From NCBI RefSeq assembly GCF_002078355.1, contig NZ_CP015363.1, positions 682,001 to 746,000 on the forward strand: 64,000 bases of DNA, given 5' to 3'. The notes beneath the pieces were generated by a model that saw only the letters and a program-made list of their open reading frames with translations, was not told the origin of the DNA and made no database searches. The stretch's first letter is position 1. Every line of letters begins with the position of its first letter. The position numbers and the translations under genes were made by a program. Positions 53,540-62,031 of this stretch are shown piece after piece. Source of the stretch: Ferroplasma acidiphilum. Lineage in GTDB: Archaea > Thermoplasmatota > Thermoplasmata > Thermoplasmatales > Thermoplasmataceae.

Positions 53540-53704
53540 ATGCCTGAAATATTTGTAAGAGATGAAATATATAAGAATATAGCGGATAGTCATAGTGATG
53601 TTTCCAAATTTGTAAACAACGTTCTGGGTCAGTACCTGGATGCCTTTAAACCAGAAAGCAGAGATGTTATGGACCATTACACAAAACACGGAAACGGAGA
53701 CTGA
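53540..53704 (+). CDS. Small protein, possible ribbon-helix-helix antitoxin-like
   Basis: With a start at ATG 53540 the protein has 54 residues. TATATATA at about 53510-53517 is the right distance for a leaderless message; a longer frame opens at 53486. The N-terminus MPEIFVRDEIYKNI, then a helix DVSKFVNNVLGQYLDAF, resembles the beta-strand plus two helices of CopG/VapB-type antitoxins. The tail is charged. No toxin gene is adjacent. The match is by pattern only. Confidence 0.4.
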   Translation: MPEIFVRDEIYKNIADSHSDVSKFVNNVLGQYLDAFKPESRDVMDHYTKHGNGD

Positions 53705-53969
53705 ATACAGAAGTTCAGTTTCAGGAAATATCCTGGCATTTTTAATTATATACCATATTTTTGAAATGTTCAAACTTTTCAAGTTCTCAGAGTGATATCG
53801 GCCAGAACGTGAAAGCCTAACCTATGTACTTCTAACAGTATTTTTCAGTTCCTTGTATCCGGCGCCATATATTTTATAATGACCTGCTTAAATATAATAA
53901 TCCCGCGTTATATGTTTCTGTTAATGGCATATATGGTATGTTTATAATATGATAAAAGGATTCAACCGC

Positions 53970-54974
53970 ATGGCTAAACAAATATATGTTCTCGGTGGAG
54001 GATTGTCCGGAATTTATGCTAAACTTACAAATCCCGATGCCATGTTAATTGATAGGGATGACCATATTACAATATCAACAAGATTAATCACCCTAATAGG
54101 CGGTATGGAGAATTCCTATGCATACAAGCCGAGAAATATTGATCTGAAAGAAAATGTTAAGGATATAAATTTTGAAAACAGGGAAATTGTTACTGATAAT
54201 GGAAAGCACGAATATTCAAAGTTAATAATTGCACTCGGGCACAGCTTTAACGTTAACAATATCAAAGGTTCAACCAACATAGCCAAACTTGAAACTATAG
54301 ATGACGCCGTTAATATACGTAAAAGATTGCAAACTTCAAAAAACGTTGCAATCATAGGCGGCGGATACCTTGGTGTCGAGATTGCATCACTGATAAATGG
54401 AAAAAAAGTTACAATAATAGACCCGCATGACAGGTTGCTGAACCATTCATCTCCTGAAGCTTCAGAGTATGTTAATAATATGTTGCTGGCAAGGAATGTA
54501 AATATAACGAAAGGTACAAAGGTTATGGAAGTGACAGGGAAATCTGTAATCACAGATAACGAAGAAATAACATCAGATTTAACAATATATGCAGGTGGAA
54601 TTTATGGCAATTCAATAATTTCAGGTTTGCCAATAAAAACTAAAAATTCAAAGATTCTCGTTAACAGCAAAATGCGATCACTATCATATGATGACGTATT
54701 TGCCTGTGGCGATTCAATGGCCATAGATGGGAAATCATTTCCCGCAACGGCATTCACTGGAAGAAAATCGGCGGTTGTAGCCATGAAAAATGCTATGGGG
54801 AATGATATAGAATTTAAATATGAAAATAACGGAAATATATTGAATATAGACAATAATTACATATTTGTTAAGAAAAATGGATACAGGAAAAGTTTCATGG
54901 TTAACCTGATAAAAAAATATGTCAATGGGAAAACAGACAAATCCTTAAATAAACTTGCCAGGTTAAAATCCTGA
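53970..54974 (+). CDS. FAD-dependent NAD(P)H oxidoreductase (NDH-2/SQR-like)
   Basis: I start it at ATG 53970 (334 residues) because MAKQIYVLGGGLSGIYAKL begins the FAD Rossmann motif at once and TATAAT lies 25 bases upstream. A second nucleotide motif, VAIIGGGYLGVEIASL (near 130-145), binds NAD(P)H, and the FAD end is VFACGDSMAIDG. It lacks the redox CxxC of disulfide reductases. The ending YRKSFMVNLIKKYV is moderately hydrophobic and might touch the membrane, as in type II NADH dehydrogenases or sulfide:quinone reductases. A quinone-linked role is inferred. Confidence 0.8.
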   Translation: MAKQIYVLGGGLSGIYAKLTNPDAMLIDRDDHITISTRLITLIGGMENSYAYKPRNIDLKENVKDINFENREIVTDNGKHEYSKLIIALGHSFNVNNIKGSTNIAKLETIDDAVNIRKRLQTSKNVAIIGGGYLGVEIASLINGKKVTIIDPHDRLLNHSSPEASEYVNNMLLARNVNITKGTKVMEVTGKSVITDNEEITSDLTIYAGGIYGNSIISGLPIKTKNSKILVNSKMRSLSYDDVFACGDSMAIDGKSFPATAFTGRKSAVVAMKNAMGNDIEFKYENNGNILNIDNNYIFVKKNGYRKSFMVNLIKKYVNGKTDKSLNKLARLKS

Positions 54975-55099
54975 GTGCTAACATTTCATGCCAGTTCCAA
55001 TTTTTGTATAGTTAAGTGAAGTGATAACCGCACACATCCGCAGGCTAACATAAAATCATGAAATACAAAAAATAATATACACTGAAAACATAATTTTTT

Positions 55100-55660
55100 A
55101 TGGCAAAAATATTAATTCTAACAGGGGACGCAGGTGAATCACTGGAAGTTATGTACCCATTGCAAAGAATGAAGGAAGAAGGATTCGATATGGATCTGGC
55201 TGCACCGGAAAAGAAGAAAATCCAGCTGGTTGTACATGATTTTGAAGATGGTTTTGATACATATACTGAAAAGTTAGGTTATAAGGTTCAGGCAGACATT
55301 GCGTTTAAGGATGTTGACCCATCCCAATATGATGCACTTATAATACCTGGCGGGAGGGCACCTGAATATATAAGGAATGATAAAGATTTTATCAGAATTG
55401 TACAATATTTCTTTGAAAAGAATGCACCGGTTGCTGAACTTTGCCATGCACCATTGGGATTAGCTGCAGCAGGTGTTTTGCATGGGAGAAAAACGGCCGC
55501 ATATCCTGCACTTGCTCCAGACGTAACAATAGCAGGCGGGACGTTCGTAGATGCTGCCGTGGTAGTTGATGGGAATCTAATCTCTTCAAGGGCATGGCCT
55601 GATCACCCACAATGGATGAGGGAGTTTATAAAATTATTGCATGAAAGAGATATAAAATAA
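55100..55660 (+). CDS. DJ-1/PfpI-family protein
   Basis: A 186-residue DJ-1/PfpI superfamily protein. The nucleophile is Cys in VAELCHAPLGLAAAG (the nucleophile elbow, with His next to it as in PfpI). The conserved Glu near the N-terminus is GDAGESLEV (residue 14), which would polarise the Cys. The end DHPQWMREFIKLL matches PfpI-type proteins. Members include intracellular peptidases and deglycase/glyoxalase enzymes. TATA-like AATAATATAC about 25-30 bases before ATG suggests leaderless transcription. It stands alone. Confidence 0.9.
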   Translation: MAKILILTGDAGESLEVMYPLQRMKEEGFDMDLAAPEKKKIQLVVHDFEDGFDTYTEKLGYKVQADIAFKDVDPSQYDALIIPGGRAPEYIRNDKDFIRIVQYFFEKNAPVAELCHAPLGLAAAGVLHGRKTAAYPALAPDVTIAGGTFVDAAVVVDGNLISSRAWPDHPQWMREFIKLLHERDIK

Positions 55661-55780
55661 TTAGCACACATCTTTTTGTATTATACCTTTGTAATTATTA
55701 TCCATATTTTCCTATAAATTCTACAAATCAGTGTTGTTTCCATGTAACTAAATTTATAATGTGAATTGAAATGCATTATA

Positions 55781-56599
55781 ATGAAAAATCAGATAGTTAT
55801 CCACGGTGGTGCTAATAGCCCCTCAACGCTCAATGAAAAGCTTCAAAAGATACTGGATAATCTGGATGTGAATGGTTCTTCCCTGGATTTAGCAGTAAAA
55901 TCTGTTGTAATGATGGAGGATGATCCAACATTCAATGCAGGAACCGGTTCTGTGCCGAGGATTGATGGTTCCATACAGATGGATGCCGCAGTAATGTCGG
56001 ATTCGGGCTTCGGCTCTGTTATGTGCATAGAAAATGTGAAACACCCGGTTATGGTTGCAAGGGATGTAATGGAGAAAAGCCCACATATAATGCTCGCCGG
56101 GGAAGGAGCTGTTGAGTTCGCACGCAAGCTTGAATATGAATATTATAACCCTGAAACCGAGAAAAGCAGGGAGATGATGGATAAACTTAAAGCTTCTATT
56201 AAAAACAATACACTTCCTGAAAAATTTAAGTTTATGGTTAAAAGTTCCAGTGATACAGTTGGGGCTGTGGCAAGGATTGATGATAAATTTGCTGCTGCAG
56301 TTTCGACAGGTGGAGCTTTTCCCATGTTAAGGGGAAGGGTGGGCGATTCTCCAGTTATCGGTGCAGGCATATACCAGGGCGAAAAAGGTGCTGTTGTGGC
56401 TACCGGCATAGGTGAGGACATAGCAAAGGACCTATTATCTTTCAGAATATACCAGCAAATTGGAACAGATGACCTGAACGAAATAGTTAAAAAAGAAATA
56501 GATAAATTTAAAGTTTCTGTGGGAATCATAGCAATCAGCGATAATGAATATTCTGTATATGCCAATACGGATATGGCACATGCGGAAAGAGAATTATGA
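55781..56599 (+). CDS. Isoaspartyl aminopeptidase / plant-type L-asparaginase (family T2)
   Basis: An N-terminal nucleophile hydrolase that cuts itself before a Thr. I start it at ATG 55781 (272 residues), 25 bases after TTATAATG; an in-frame ATG five codons earlier is possible. Family signs are IHGGANSP, PTFNAGTGSVPRIDG, the GEGAVEFA region and the self-cleavage site SSSDTVGAVA, where Thr becomes the nucleophile. VSTGGAFPMLRGRVGDSPVIGAG binds substrate. It probably removes isoaspartyl residues from peptides or acts on asparagine. Cellular role and quaternary form follow family knowledge. Confidence 0.92.
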   Translation: MKNQIVIHGGANSPSTLNEKLQKILDNLDVNGSSLDLAVKSVVMMEDDPTFNAGTGSVPRIDGSIQMDAAVMSDSGFGSVMCIENVKHPVMVARDVMEKSPHIMLAGEGAVEFARKLEYEYYNPETEKSREMMDKLKASIKNNTLPEKFKFMVKSSSDTVGAVARIDDKFAAAVSTGGAFPMLRGRVGDSPVIGAGIYQGEKGAVVATGIGEDIAKDLLSFRIYQQIGTDDLNEIVKKEIDKFKVSVGIIAISDNEYSVYANTDMAHAEREL

Positions 56600-56758
56600 C
56601 ATACCTGCAATAAGGTATTATCCTACTGTTTCAGCAACTACTGGAAGCGGGGATATTTTTTATTATACCATATTTCAATTGGTGGAATATCCTTTACTTA
56701 ACCTTAAACGTATGGTGGTGCAATTATATACTTAAAATTGATAAAATCTTTAATTATC

Positions 56759-56981
56759 TCAATTTCTATTCATTGATCTCTTTCTGTTATTACTGGTATC
56801 ATTTTCAATTGTGTTTGCTTCTTCCTCGCTTAAAATTCCAATACAATTATCCAGTATTTGTGGATTCCCCTTTTGATTGTTCAGGAGTTCTTCTAAAATG
56901 GCTGGAAAGGATTTATCTCCCTTCAATGCTTTTAATTCTGCATAAATATCATAGGTAATAGAAATTACTTTTACCGTACAT
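56759..56981 (-). pseudogene. VapB-family (DUF217-type) antitoxin, start disrupted
   Basis: The reverse strand reads VKVISITYDIYAELKALKG and then SFPAILEELLN, the strand-helix-helix pattern of archaeal VapB antitoxins, for 71 codons to a stop at 56759-56761. The frame has no ATG, GTG or TTG before 56974. The nearest ATG (56979-56981) is one base out of frame, and deleting one G of the GG pair at 56974-56975 would give MYVKVISITYD. So a one-base insertion probably disabled it. No VapC toxin lies downstream. Confidence 0.6.
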
Positions 56982-57033
56982 ATTATACCGGCATATATTT
57001 CATTTTTCCATCTTCTTCTTTCTCCTAGCCTGG

Positions 57034-58023
57034 CTAAATATAGTTATTTATTACCCTCGTTCCGCAGTTGTCAAAACGGACGCGGATTACAAAATCAGAT
57101 TTTAACATCATTTTCCTCTGAAGTGAATCTATGCCATTCTTTTCTCCAATTAAAAGAATAAAACCTTCAGAACCTCCGCCAAGCAATTTGGCTGATTTTG
57201 CCCCATTTTCCTTTGCATAGCTTATTATTTCATCTATGCGCTGGTTTGTTACATTTGCTCCAAGAGATTTTTTAATATTCCACCCCTCATTAATTATATT
57301 GCATACCTCATTTCTATTATGCGCGCTAATGGCTTTACTCATTTCCAGTGCAAGGTGTTTGATTTTATTCAAATTTTCCATTGTTTGCTCATCACCATGT
57401 TCAGATTTAGTTACCTGATCCTGAAGGCTTCTGGAACTTTCCCGCGTATTGCCTGTATAAACCAGCAATATGGAACTCTGGAGATCTTTCACGAATGGAT
57501 CCGACAGGTCAAATTTCTGTGTACTATCAACGTTTTCTCGAAATTCCATATACTTTAAACCACCAATAGAGATTGCATATGGATCCTGTTTGCCCAGTAT
57601 AATGTTAAATTTATCCTTTTCAGTAAGATATGATTCTTTTGCCAGTTCATAGGGGTCTACATTCCTTTTTTTTATTGCATTTATCATTTTTAATATTCCA
57701 TTTATGAGTGCAGAACTGGAGCCAAGCCCTGAACCTGGAGGGACATCACTATTCATTATTACCCTGCCGGTGTTTATGCCGTTTTCCATGAACATGTCAA
57801 TAATTTTGTTTTCCATAGTTCTGTTATTTGTTGAAATAAGCGCAGTTCTCAGGAAATCTCTGGATGAAACCTCAAGCGAGCTACCATCATCCTCATAACG
57901 TATCATAATTCCCCGATCTATTGTAGTGTTCAGGACTGCACCACCGTACCTTTCGTAAAATGGGCTAATATCTGTGCCTCCTCCTGCAAAACTGATTCTC
58001 AAAGGGCTGTAAACCGTTATCAT
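57034..58023 (-). CDS. D-glycero-D-manno-heptose 7-phosphate kinase-like GHMP kinase
   Basis: A 329-residue GHMP kinase from ATG 58021-58023; an ATG six codons earlier exists. The opening SPLRISFAGGGTDISPFYERYGG is the HddA/fucokinase-type substrate loop. DVPPGSGLGSSSALI is the ATP phosphate loop, and LLGGGSEGFILLI is motif 3. It phosphorylates a C1 hydroxyl, most likely of D-glycero-D-manno-heptose 7-phosphate. The partner phosphatase type is at 39297. The nucleotidyltransferase and isomerase are not in the window. Confidence 0.85.
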   Translation of the reverse strand: MITVYSPLRISFAGGGTDISPFYERYGGAVLNTTIDRGIMIRYEDDGSSLEVSSRDFLRTALISTNNRTMENKIIDMFMENGINTGRVIMNSDVPPGSGLGSSSALINGILKMINAIKKRNVDPYELAKESYLTEKDKFNIILGKQDPYAISIGGLKYMEFRENVDSTQKFDLSDPFVKDLQSSILLVYTGNTRESSRSLQDQVTKSEHGDEQTMENLNKIKHLALEMSKAISAHNRNEVCNIINEGWNIKKSLGANVTNQRIDEIISYAKENGAKSAKLLGGGSEGFILLIGEKNGIDSLQRKMMLKSDFVIRVRFDNCGTRVINNYI

Positions 58024-58139
58024 ATAATTATATATGAACACGTCCTATTAAAATATTGATATTGCCATTATAGTTGACATACAAAGTTAAATATGTACAT
58101 TGTGTATACGGTACAAAATTAAAAATACTGGTGCAAATA

Positions 58140-58454
58140 ATGATAGATTTCAATATAAATTCGGGCAAAATACAAATTCAGGAAAATCTGAAAGATATCC
58201 TGAGCAAAAAAATTCTGGTAATGAGGGATAACGAGGAGACTGTATCATGTGATGGCGGGTTCTGTGAGACAATACATGATATTTCTATAAAGGTAAAAAG
58301 GCATTGCAATGAGCCTAAAATGTATTATTTTATCAATGATGATATTGAAATAGCTATGGATGAGCACATATTTGACCTGCTTGCCCGGGAAAACATTCTT
58401 ATAAAAAAAGAAAAATACCTTGTTGTTGAAAGAGTAAAGCATAATCCGGTATAA
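58140..58454 (+). CDS. Hypothetical protein, 104 residues
   Basis: I do not recognise this protein. I choose ATG 58140 because TATA-like sequence GTATACGGTACAAAATTAAAAA precedes it (around 58105-58126); the frame is open from 58074. It is a mixed alpha/beta protein, with the cysteine cluster CDGGFC (near residues 37-42), another Cys near 60, and DDIEIAMDEHIFDLLARENILIKKEKYLVVERV as C-terminal helix and strands. The Cys pattern could bind metal. It is divergent from the kinase and has no clear operon. Confidence 0.5.
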   Translation: MIDFNINSGKIQIQENLKDILSKKILVMRDNEETVSCDGGFCETIHDISIKVKRHCNEPKMYYFINDDIEIAMDEHIFDLLARENILIKKEKYLVVERVKHNPV

Positions 58455-58555
58455 TTCCAGAAATTATTGCCCGCACATCTGTTTTAATACCAAGGGAATT
58501 CCAGTATTATTTTCCAATCAGGTAAGTAATTTATAGGTTTGTGGCATGTCCAGAA

Positions 58556-59950
58556 ATGGATCACAGGTATGGAATTCTGACGGTGACCACACTGAGTACA
58601 TTGATGGCCGCTATAGATTCTACTATCGTATATCTTGCCCTCCCGGCCATGGGGCAAACATTCCACTCCGGGATATCATACCTGACACTTGTAGTGGCTG
58701 CATATATAATTTCAACAACGGTTATGCTGGTACCTGCAATAGAGATCACAAAGAGGATCGGCAACAGGAATTTCTATATAATCGGTTTTTCTATATTTAC
58801 CGTTTCTTCACTTATTATTGCAGTGTCATTGAATATTGCAATGGTTATAATTTTCAGGTTTGTGGAAGGCATTGGGGCCGGAATAATGACATCTTCAGAT
58901 ATACCAATAATCCTAGGAGCTTTCAGGAAAGGCGAAAGGGGCAAAGCCATAGGGTTGAATTCTATTGCATGGTCTATAGGAACTCTTATCGGCCCTGTTC
59001 TTGGAGGATTCCTTGTTGCAATTAACTGGAGATATATTTTTCTCATAAATGTCCCAATAGGCATAGGCACAATGTTTGCCGGTTATAAAATAATAAAGAA
59101 AGATAAAGTAGATAAATTGCCAATCAAATACAAATCTACAATTTCAATGGCATTGTTTTTAATACCGTTAATTATGGGAATCGCACTGATAAATGAATAC
59201 TATCTGCTTATTGCCCTTATTATCCTGCCAGTATTTATATATGTTCAGATAAAGCAACCTGTAATAGACAGAAAATTGCTGGGAAATATAAGGTTCTCCC
59301 TGATAACCCTTGCATCTTTCCTGGAATCTTTTGTCTTTTTCTCTGTATTATTCGCTCTGAGCCTTTATTTCCAGAGTGATCTGGGATTAAGCAGCATAGA
59401 TACCGGGCTTATAATATTTACATATCCGGTAGCTTCTATAGTTTCAAGCCCCATAGGAGGGATATTATACGACCGGTATAGACATCCCGAGACAATTATG
59501 GCAATAGGGACAATACTTGAATGTGTGCCTGTACTTATAATTGGAATTTATCTAAAATATATACCTGAACTACTGCTTATAGCAGGATTTGGCGGTTCAT
59601 TTTTCTGGTCTCCTTCCACAACAATGATAACGGATGCCCTTGGAGAGAAATTCCGTGTCCAGGCGAACAATGCAATGTTCATATTGAGAAACATTGGAAT
59701 TATTACTGCAATTTCAATTTTGCCACTGTTTATTCTTCACTTTTCAAGAATCAATGTTAGCATTGGTGAAATATTTGTATCAAAAGCCAGGATAGATATT
59801 TCAGCCGGCATCGGCGCATATCTTGTTTTTACCGCAATAATCTCCCTATCATCACTGATTTTTATATTTGTATATCATCGCAGGGCAAGGAGCAGCAATA
59901 CTATGGATACAGCAGGTGTTGTAGACCTGCAACATCGAACTATTAAATAA
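58556..59950 (+). CDS. MFS multidrug-type transporter, DHA2 (14-helix) family
   Basis: I start it at ATG 58556 (464 residues), about 25 bases after TAATTTATAGG; a GTG at 58541 would add five residues. The protein has about 14 hydrophobic helices. Motif D1 is DSTIVYLALPAMG in helix 1, motif C is GPVLGGFLVAINWRYIFLINVPIG in helix 5 and after, and a late loop is GGILYDRYRHPET. These match the EmrB/QacA group, proton-driven exporters of drugs and organic acids. The substrate is unknown. No regulator or membrane-fusion partner is adjacent. Confidence 0.88.
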   Translation: MDHRYGILTVTTLSTLMAAIDSTIVYLALPAMGQTFHSGISYLTLVVAAYIISTTVMLVPAIEITKRIGNRNFYIIGFSIFTVSSLIIAVSLNIAMVIIFRFVEGIGAGIMTSSDIPIILGAFRKGERGKAIGLNSIAWSIGTLIGPVLGGFLVAINWRYIFLINVPIGIGTMFAGYKIIKKDKVDKLPIKYKSTISMALFLIPLIMGIALINEYYLLIALIILPVFIYVQIKQPVIDRKLLGNIRFSLITLASFLESFVFFSVLFALSLYFQSDLGLSSIDTGLIIFTYPVASIVSSPIGGILYDRYRHPETIMAIGTILECVPVLIIGIYLKYIPELLLIAGFGGSFFWSPSTTMITDALGEKFRVQANNAMFILRNIGIITAISILPLFILHFSRINVSIGEIFVSKARIDISAGIGAYLVFTAIISLSSLIFIFVYHRRARSSNTMDTAGVVDLQHRTIK

Positions 59951-59970
59951 CAAATTAGCAATATACATAA

Positions 59971-60044
59971 GGATCCGTGGGGTAGTTAGGATATCCTGCT
60001 GGCCTTCGAAGCCGATGACCCGGGTTCAAATCCCGGCGGGTCCG
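59971..60044 (+). tRNA. tRNA-Arg(TCG)
   Basis: The cloverleaf folds with acceptor GGATCCG paired to CGGGTCC (one U-G), T arm CCGGG-TTCAAAT-CCCGG and anticodon arm CTGGC-CTTCGAA-GCCG. Anticodon positions 34-36 are TCG, giving Arg for CGA-type codons. A20 in the D loop, C35 and G73 fit Arg identity. The 27-43 pair is C-A, a mismatch. There is no intron and no encoded CCA. Confidence 0.88.
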
Positions 60045-60120
60045 TCTTGTATATTTCCATGGAATCATGGATGCAATAAACAGTACTAACCTTTTGTTTA
60101 TTCTACCCATTTGAAAATCT

Positions 60121-60128
60121 TATAATAG
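60121..60128 (+). promoter_or_regulatory. TATA box of the P450 gene
   Basis: TATAATAG at 60121-60128 lies 20-27 bases before ATG 60148, the right place for a leaderless archaeal message. Confidence 0.5.
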
Positions 60129-60147
60129 AATTAGATTATTATGAAAT

Positions 60148-61257
60148 ATGGAACATGACGTATTCCAGTATTACAGGAAAATGAGAAAGGAAAGCCCTGT
60201 GCATTTCAATAATGATACCGGTTCATGGGATGTATTTGATTATAAATCAGTTTATTTTGTTTTAATGAACCCTGACACATACTCATCAGATCCATCATAT
60301 GCCGGAAATATCCCGGAAAACAGGCAGGGCCCCGGGGCAAGTTTTATTACAATGGACAACCCTGACCATAAAGAACTCCGCAATGTAACGGTACCCTATT
60401 TCCTTACATCTAAAATAACTGGATACCGGGATATGATAGAATCTACATCAAGGAAGCTTATGGCAGGCATTAACAAAGATTCAGACTTCATCAGGGACTA
60501 CGCAGTTATGTTGCCGGTAACTGTAATCTCAGAATTGCTCGGAGTTCCTGAGAACGATCGCAGCAAATTCAAGGAATGGTCGGATTATATAATTGGAAAC
60601 AGGTCAGATGCGGGAATCCAGGATCTGAACAGGTACATGTATTCTACAATGGCAGAAATTTTCAAAACTAACACTGAAGACAATATTATTTCTACAATCA
60701 ATAAAGGGTTATACCACTCAGAGCCCCTATCAATTAACCAGAAAATAGGATATGTTATGCTGCTTGTAATAGGGGGAAATGAAACAACAACGAATTTAAT
60801 AGGGAATATGGTTAAGGTTCTCTCTGAACATCCTGAAATTGCAGATAAGTTGAGGCAAGAACCGGAACTTAAAAAGGGATTCATTGAAGAAACACTGAGG
60901 TATTATTCACCTATTCAATTCCTCCCGCATAGATTTGCTGCACGGGATTCTGTTCTCAATGGACAGGAAATTAAAAAAGGCCAGAGGCTATCCATATGGC
61001 TGGGATCAGCAAACCGTGACGGAACGAAATTTGAAGACCCTGATACCTTTAATATGGAAAGGGAGAAAAATGACCATCTTGCTTTTGGTATGGGAATACA
61101 CATGTGCCTGGGTTCGCCACTCGCCCGCCTGGAAGCAGAAATTGCCCTTAATGATATTCTCAATAAATTCAAGCATGTAAAGATCAATGCAGAAAAAACT
61201 GCCATGTTGAAAAATCCTATGGTTTACGGATTCAGCACTATGCAACTGGATGATTAA
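60148..61257 (+). CDS. Cytochrome P450 (CYP119-like)
   Basis: A 369-residue soluble P450, about the length of Sulfolobus CYP119. The heme-binding Cys is C320 in FGMGIHMCLGSPLARLEA. The K-helix E-x-x-R is E248-R251 (EETLRYY), and the I-helix oxygen-activation site is GGNETTT (209-215). There is no membrane anchor. Natural substrate and redox partner are unknown; CYP119 is known to hydroxylate fatty acids in vitro. The gene is leaderless from TATAATAG and follows the tRNA. No ferredoxin or reductase gene is adjacent. Confidence 0.95.
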   Translation: MEHDVFQYYRKMRKESPVHFNNDTGSWDVFDYKSVYFVLMNPDTYSSDPSYAGNIPENRQGPGASFITMDNPDHKELRNVTVPYFLTSKITGYRDMIESTSRKLMAGINKDSDFIRDYAVMLPVTVISELLGVPENDRSKFKEWSDYIIGNRSDAGIQDLNRYMYSTMAEIFKTNTEDNIISTINKGLYHSEPLSINQKIGYVMLLVIGGNETTTNLIGNMVKVLSEHPEIADKLRQEPELKKGFIEETLRYYSPIQFLPHRFAARDSVLNGQEIKKGQRLSIWLGSANRDGTKFEDPDTFNMEREKNDHLAFGMGIHMCLGSPLARLEAEIALNDILNKFKHVKINAEKTAMLKNPMVYGFSTMQLDD

Positions 61258-61316
61258 TCTATTCATTATCCATTATTTTTTCCAAAGTTATATATAAAAA
61301 TTGAAAATAAAGTTTA

Positions 61317-61997
61317 ATGTATCCATTTATAGAGAGGGAATCGGGATATGTTGTTGCAAAATTTCCGGACCTTATTGAAGCAAAAGTTGTCTCCCGTCCA
61401 AATAGATTCATGGTAAAAGCAATGGTAGACGATAAGGAAGTGGATGTTCATATACACGATCCAGGAAGGCTTGAAGAACTTATATTTCCCGGGAATTCAA
61501 TACTGATAAGGGAAACTAATGGTACAAAAACACATTATTCTGTAACTTTTTGCAAAAATGGTGATATCTGGACATTTAACGATTCCAGATACCATTCCGG
61601 TATAGCCTCTATGTTTATCCAGGAAGGGTGGCAGAGGGAGGTTAAAGTTGGGAACAGCAGATTGGATTTCAGGCTTAACAATGCATACATAGAAGTAAAG
61701 TCTGCAACACTTGTAGAAAATGGGATTGCCAGATTTCCCGATGCACCCACCCTGAGGGGAAAAAAGCATCTTGAAACCCTTATGGATCTTATAGCCTCGG
61801 GTTATGAATCATTTGTTTTATTTCTCATTTTCAATGAGGATGCTAAATGTTTTCTTCCAAATACTGCCAGGGACCCTGAATTTTCACATGCATATTATTC
61901 AGCTCTGGAACACGGGGTAAAATTCCAGTACCTTGTATTTTCCTCACGTGGTGGTGAAATTGTTTTAAAAGATTCAATATCCATGTGCAATCCCTGA
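61317..61997 (+). CDS. sfsA: SfsA-family protein
   Basis: A 226-residue SfsA protein (named for sugar fermentation stimulation in E. coli, with an OB-like N-terminal part and a nuclease-like core). Family signatures are AKVVSRPNRFMVKAMV, HDPGRLEELIFPG, YIEVKSATLVENGIARFPDAPTLRGKKHL (residues about 128-156) and FLIFNEDAKCFLPN. The E-x-K in IEVKSAT resembles PD-(D/E)xK nucleases, suggesting nucleic-acid processing. A TATA box TTATATAT at about 61288-61295 lies 22-29 bases before ATG. Its role in archaea is unknown. Confidence 0.93.
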   Translation: MYPFIERESGYVVAKFPDLIEAKVVSRPNRFMVKAMVDDKEVDVHIHDPGRLEELIFPGNSILIRETNGTKTHYSVTFCKNGDIWTFNDSRYHSGIASMFIQEGWQREVKVGNSRLDFRLNNAYIEVKSATLVENGIARFPDAPTLRGKKHLETLMDLIASGYESFVLFLIFNEDAKCFLPNTARDPEFSHAYYSALEHGVKFQYLVFSSRGGEIVLKDSISMCNP

Positions 61998-62031
61998 AAA
62001 ACTCTTATATCATTCAAATGTATGACAAGGC

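Noticed and set aside
58546-59025. 159-codon ORF overlapping the DHA2 transporter in another frame
   Set aside because: Cys/Tyr/Arg-rich frame-shadow of the transporter, without motif or promoter of its own.
59971-60060. tRNA-Arg as an integration site for an island containing the P450
   Set aside because: I could not find a second copy of the tRNA 3' end anywhere downstream, and no integrase gene is present.
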